Origin: Candidatus Fraserbacteria bacterium RBG_16_55_9
GTDB taxonomy: Bacteria; Bipolaricaulota; Bipolaricaulia; RBG-16-55-9
Assembly (NCBI GenBank): GCA_001778455.1
Contig: MFGX01000031.1
Location: forward strand, 1,186-7,054
Direction: 5' to 3'
Length of the DNA: 5,869 nt
The notes beneath the pieces are model-generated. The model was not told the origin of the DNA. It searched no databases and worked only from the letters and a program-made list of their open reading frames with translations. The translations under genes were made by a program, and so were the position numbers. This document shows, one piece after another, positions 5,351 through 5,869 of the stretch. Every line of letters starts with the position of its first letter. Positions within the stretch are counted from its first letter, which is position 1.

Positions 5351-5869
5351 ATGACCGAAGACCTCATCGCGACCACACGGAAGAGAGAGATCAGAAGCTT
5401 CAAGGAGATGTGCGCATCTCCACTGTTTTCCGAACTCAAACCGGAAGAGTATGACGAGTTGTTGGCTGCGGCTCAGCACTTCAATCGGGAGAAAGGAGAA
5501 CTCATCTTCCGAGAGGGAATGCCTGCCGAAGGCATTTATCTCATCTGCACTGGGAAGGTGAAACTCGTAGGCCAGACGCCGGACAGGCGCAAGACGCAGA
5601 TCCTCAAGATCCTTGGTCCAGGCGATCTGGTTGGAGAGGAAGCGTTCTTTGCTACGGCTGCTTACAATGTGGACGCACGAGCCCTGGAATCCACGCAACT
5701 GTGGTTCTTCTCGAGAGATGATTTCTTGCGCTTTCTGAATCGACATCACAAGGTAGCCCTCAAGTTGCTTGAGGAACTCTCGCGGGAACTCAAGGCCCTG
5801 CAAAAGGCGTTGGTCGAAATCATCTACGATCGGGCGGACGCGCGCTTGGCGCGGACGCTTCTGCAATTG
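5351..5869 (+). CDS. Crp/Fnr-family transcriptional regulator, 3' end beyond window
   Basis: The frame is open from the ATG to the last base, giving 173 residues. The sensor beta-roll covers about residues 25-130, with KGELIFREGMPAEGIYLICTG near 49-69 and ILGPGDLVGEE near 87-97. A long dimerisation helix follows (about 128-160), then the start of the DNA-binding domain (RADARLARTLLQL at the end). The helix-turn-helix lies outside, so DNA specificity cannot be judged. It lacks an N-terminal cysteine cluster (a lone C21 only), unlike the regulator at 177-866. It therefore senses something other than an FNR-type iron-sulfur signal, perhaps a nucleotide, haem-bound gas or other ligand. Glutamate and arginine residues typical of the cAMP pocket of CRP are not clearly present. 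Being third in the FNR-box operon, it may control its own promoter and the NirK-like gene, as DNR/NnrR-type proteins do in denitrifiers; this is inference. Confidence 0.88.
   Translation, partial: MTEDLIATTRKREIRSFKEMCASPLFSELKPEEYDELLAAAQHFNREKGELIFREGMPAEGIYLICTGKVKLVGQTPDRRKTQILKILGPGDLVGEEAFFATAAYNVDARALESTQLWFFSRDDFLRFLNRHHKVALKLLEELSRELKALQKALVEIIYDRADARLARTLLQL

Overview
The window holds a bacterial chromosomal segment. The evidence is Shine-Dalgarno sites of the AGGAGG type before most genes, compact spacing and divergent operons, and moderately GC-rich codon use by eye. I cannot name the organism. The outer-membrane or periplasmic style of the nitrite-reductase-like protein and the density of Crp/Fnr regulators would suit an uncultured anaerobic or facultative lineage (for example NC10- or Nitrospirota-like). 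That is a guess from gene content, not from a marker gene.

Layout. Positions 1-176 carry no convincing gene. On the minus strand, reading leftward from 2081, kbl (a glycine C-acetyltransferase, 2081-870) is followed three bases later by a Crp/Fnr-family regulator with an N-terminal C-x2-C-x4-C motif (866-177); the two look like one operon. A short divergent region (2082-2179) separates them from a plus-strand RluA-family pseudouridine synthase (2180-2923). Next comes a membrane-anchored, copper nitrite reductase-like protein (3038-4381) with two NirK-type cupredoxin domains and an extra C-terminal blue-copper domain. After a 272-bp structured intergenic stretch lies a second plus-strand operon: two small unrecognised genes (4654-4947 and 4953-5306) and a second Crp/Fnr regulator (5351 onward) cut by the window end.

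The main discovery is a duplicated promoter module. The DNA before the NirK-like gene (2946-2987) and before the downstream operon (4524-4565) share the same parts in the same spacing: an FNR-type dyad (ATGAT-N4-RTCAT), two bases, CATAAGAGAT, seven unrelated bases, TCTTAAT and a -10-like hexamer. The dyad centre falls about 41.5 bp before the expected transcription start in both, which is the class II activator position. The intervening block is itself a second conserved dyad (TAAGA-N10-TCTTA). Surrounding bases are not alike, so this is a shared regulatory design rather than a recent duplication of the region.

How the genes may work together (inference): a Crp/Fnr protein, possibly one of the two encoded here, activates both the copper enzyme and the operon of two unknown proteins plus regulator. 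This would make the small genes candidate partners of the copper enzyme or of a nitrogen-oxide or redox response. The copper enzyme keeps all type 1 and type 2 copper ligands by eye but appears to lack the catalytic aspartate of classical NirK, so its reaction is not certain. The kbl and RluA genes look like ordinary housekeeping neighbours.
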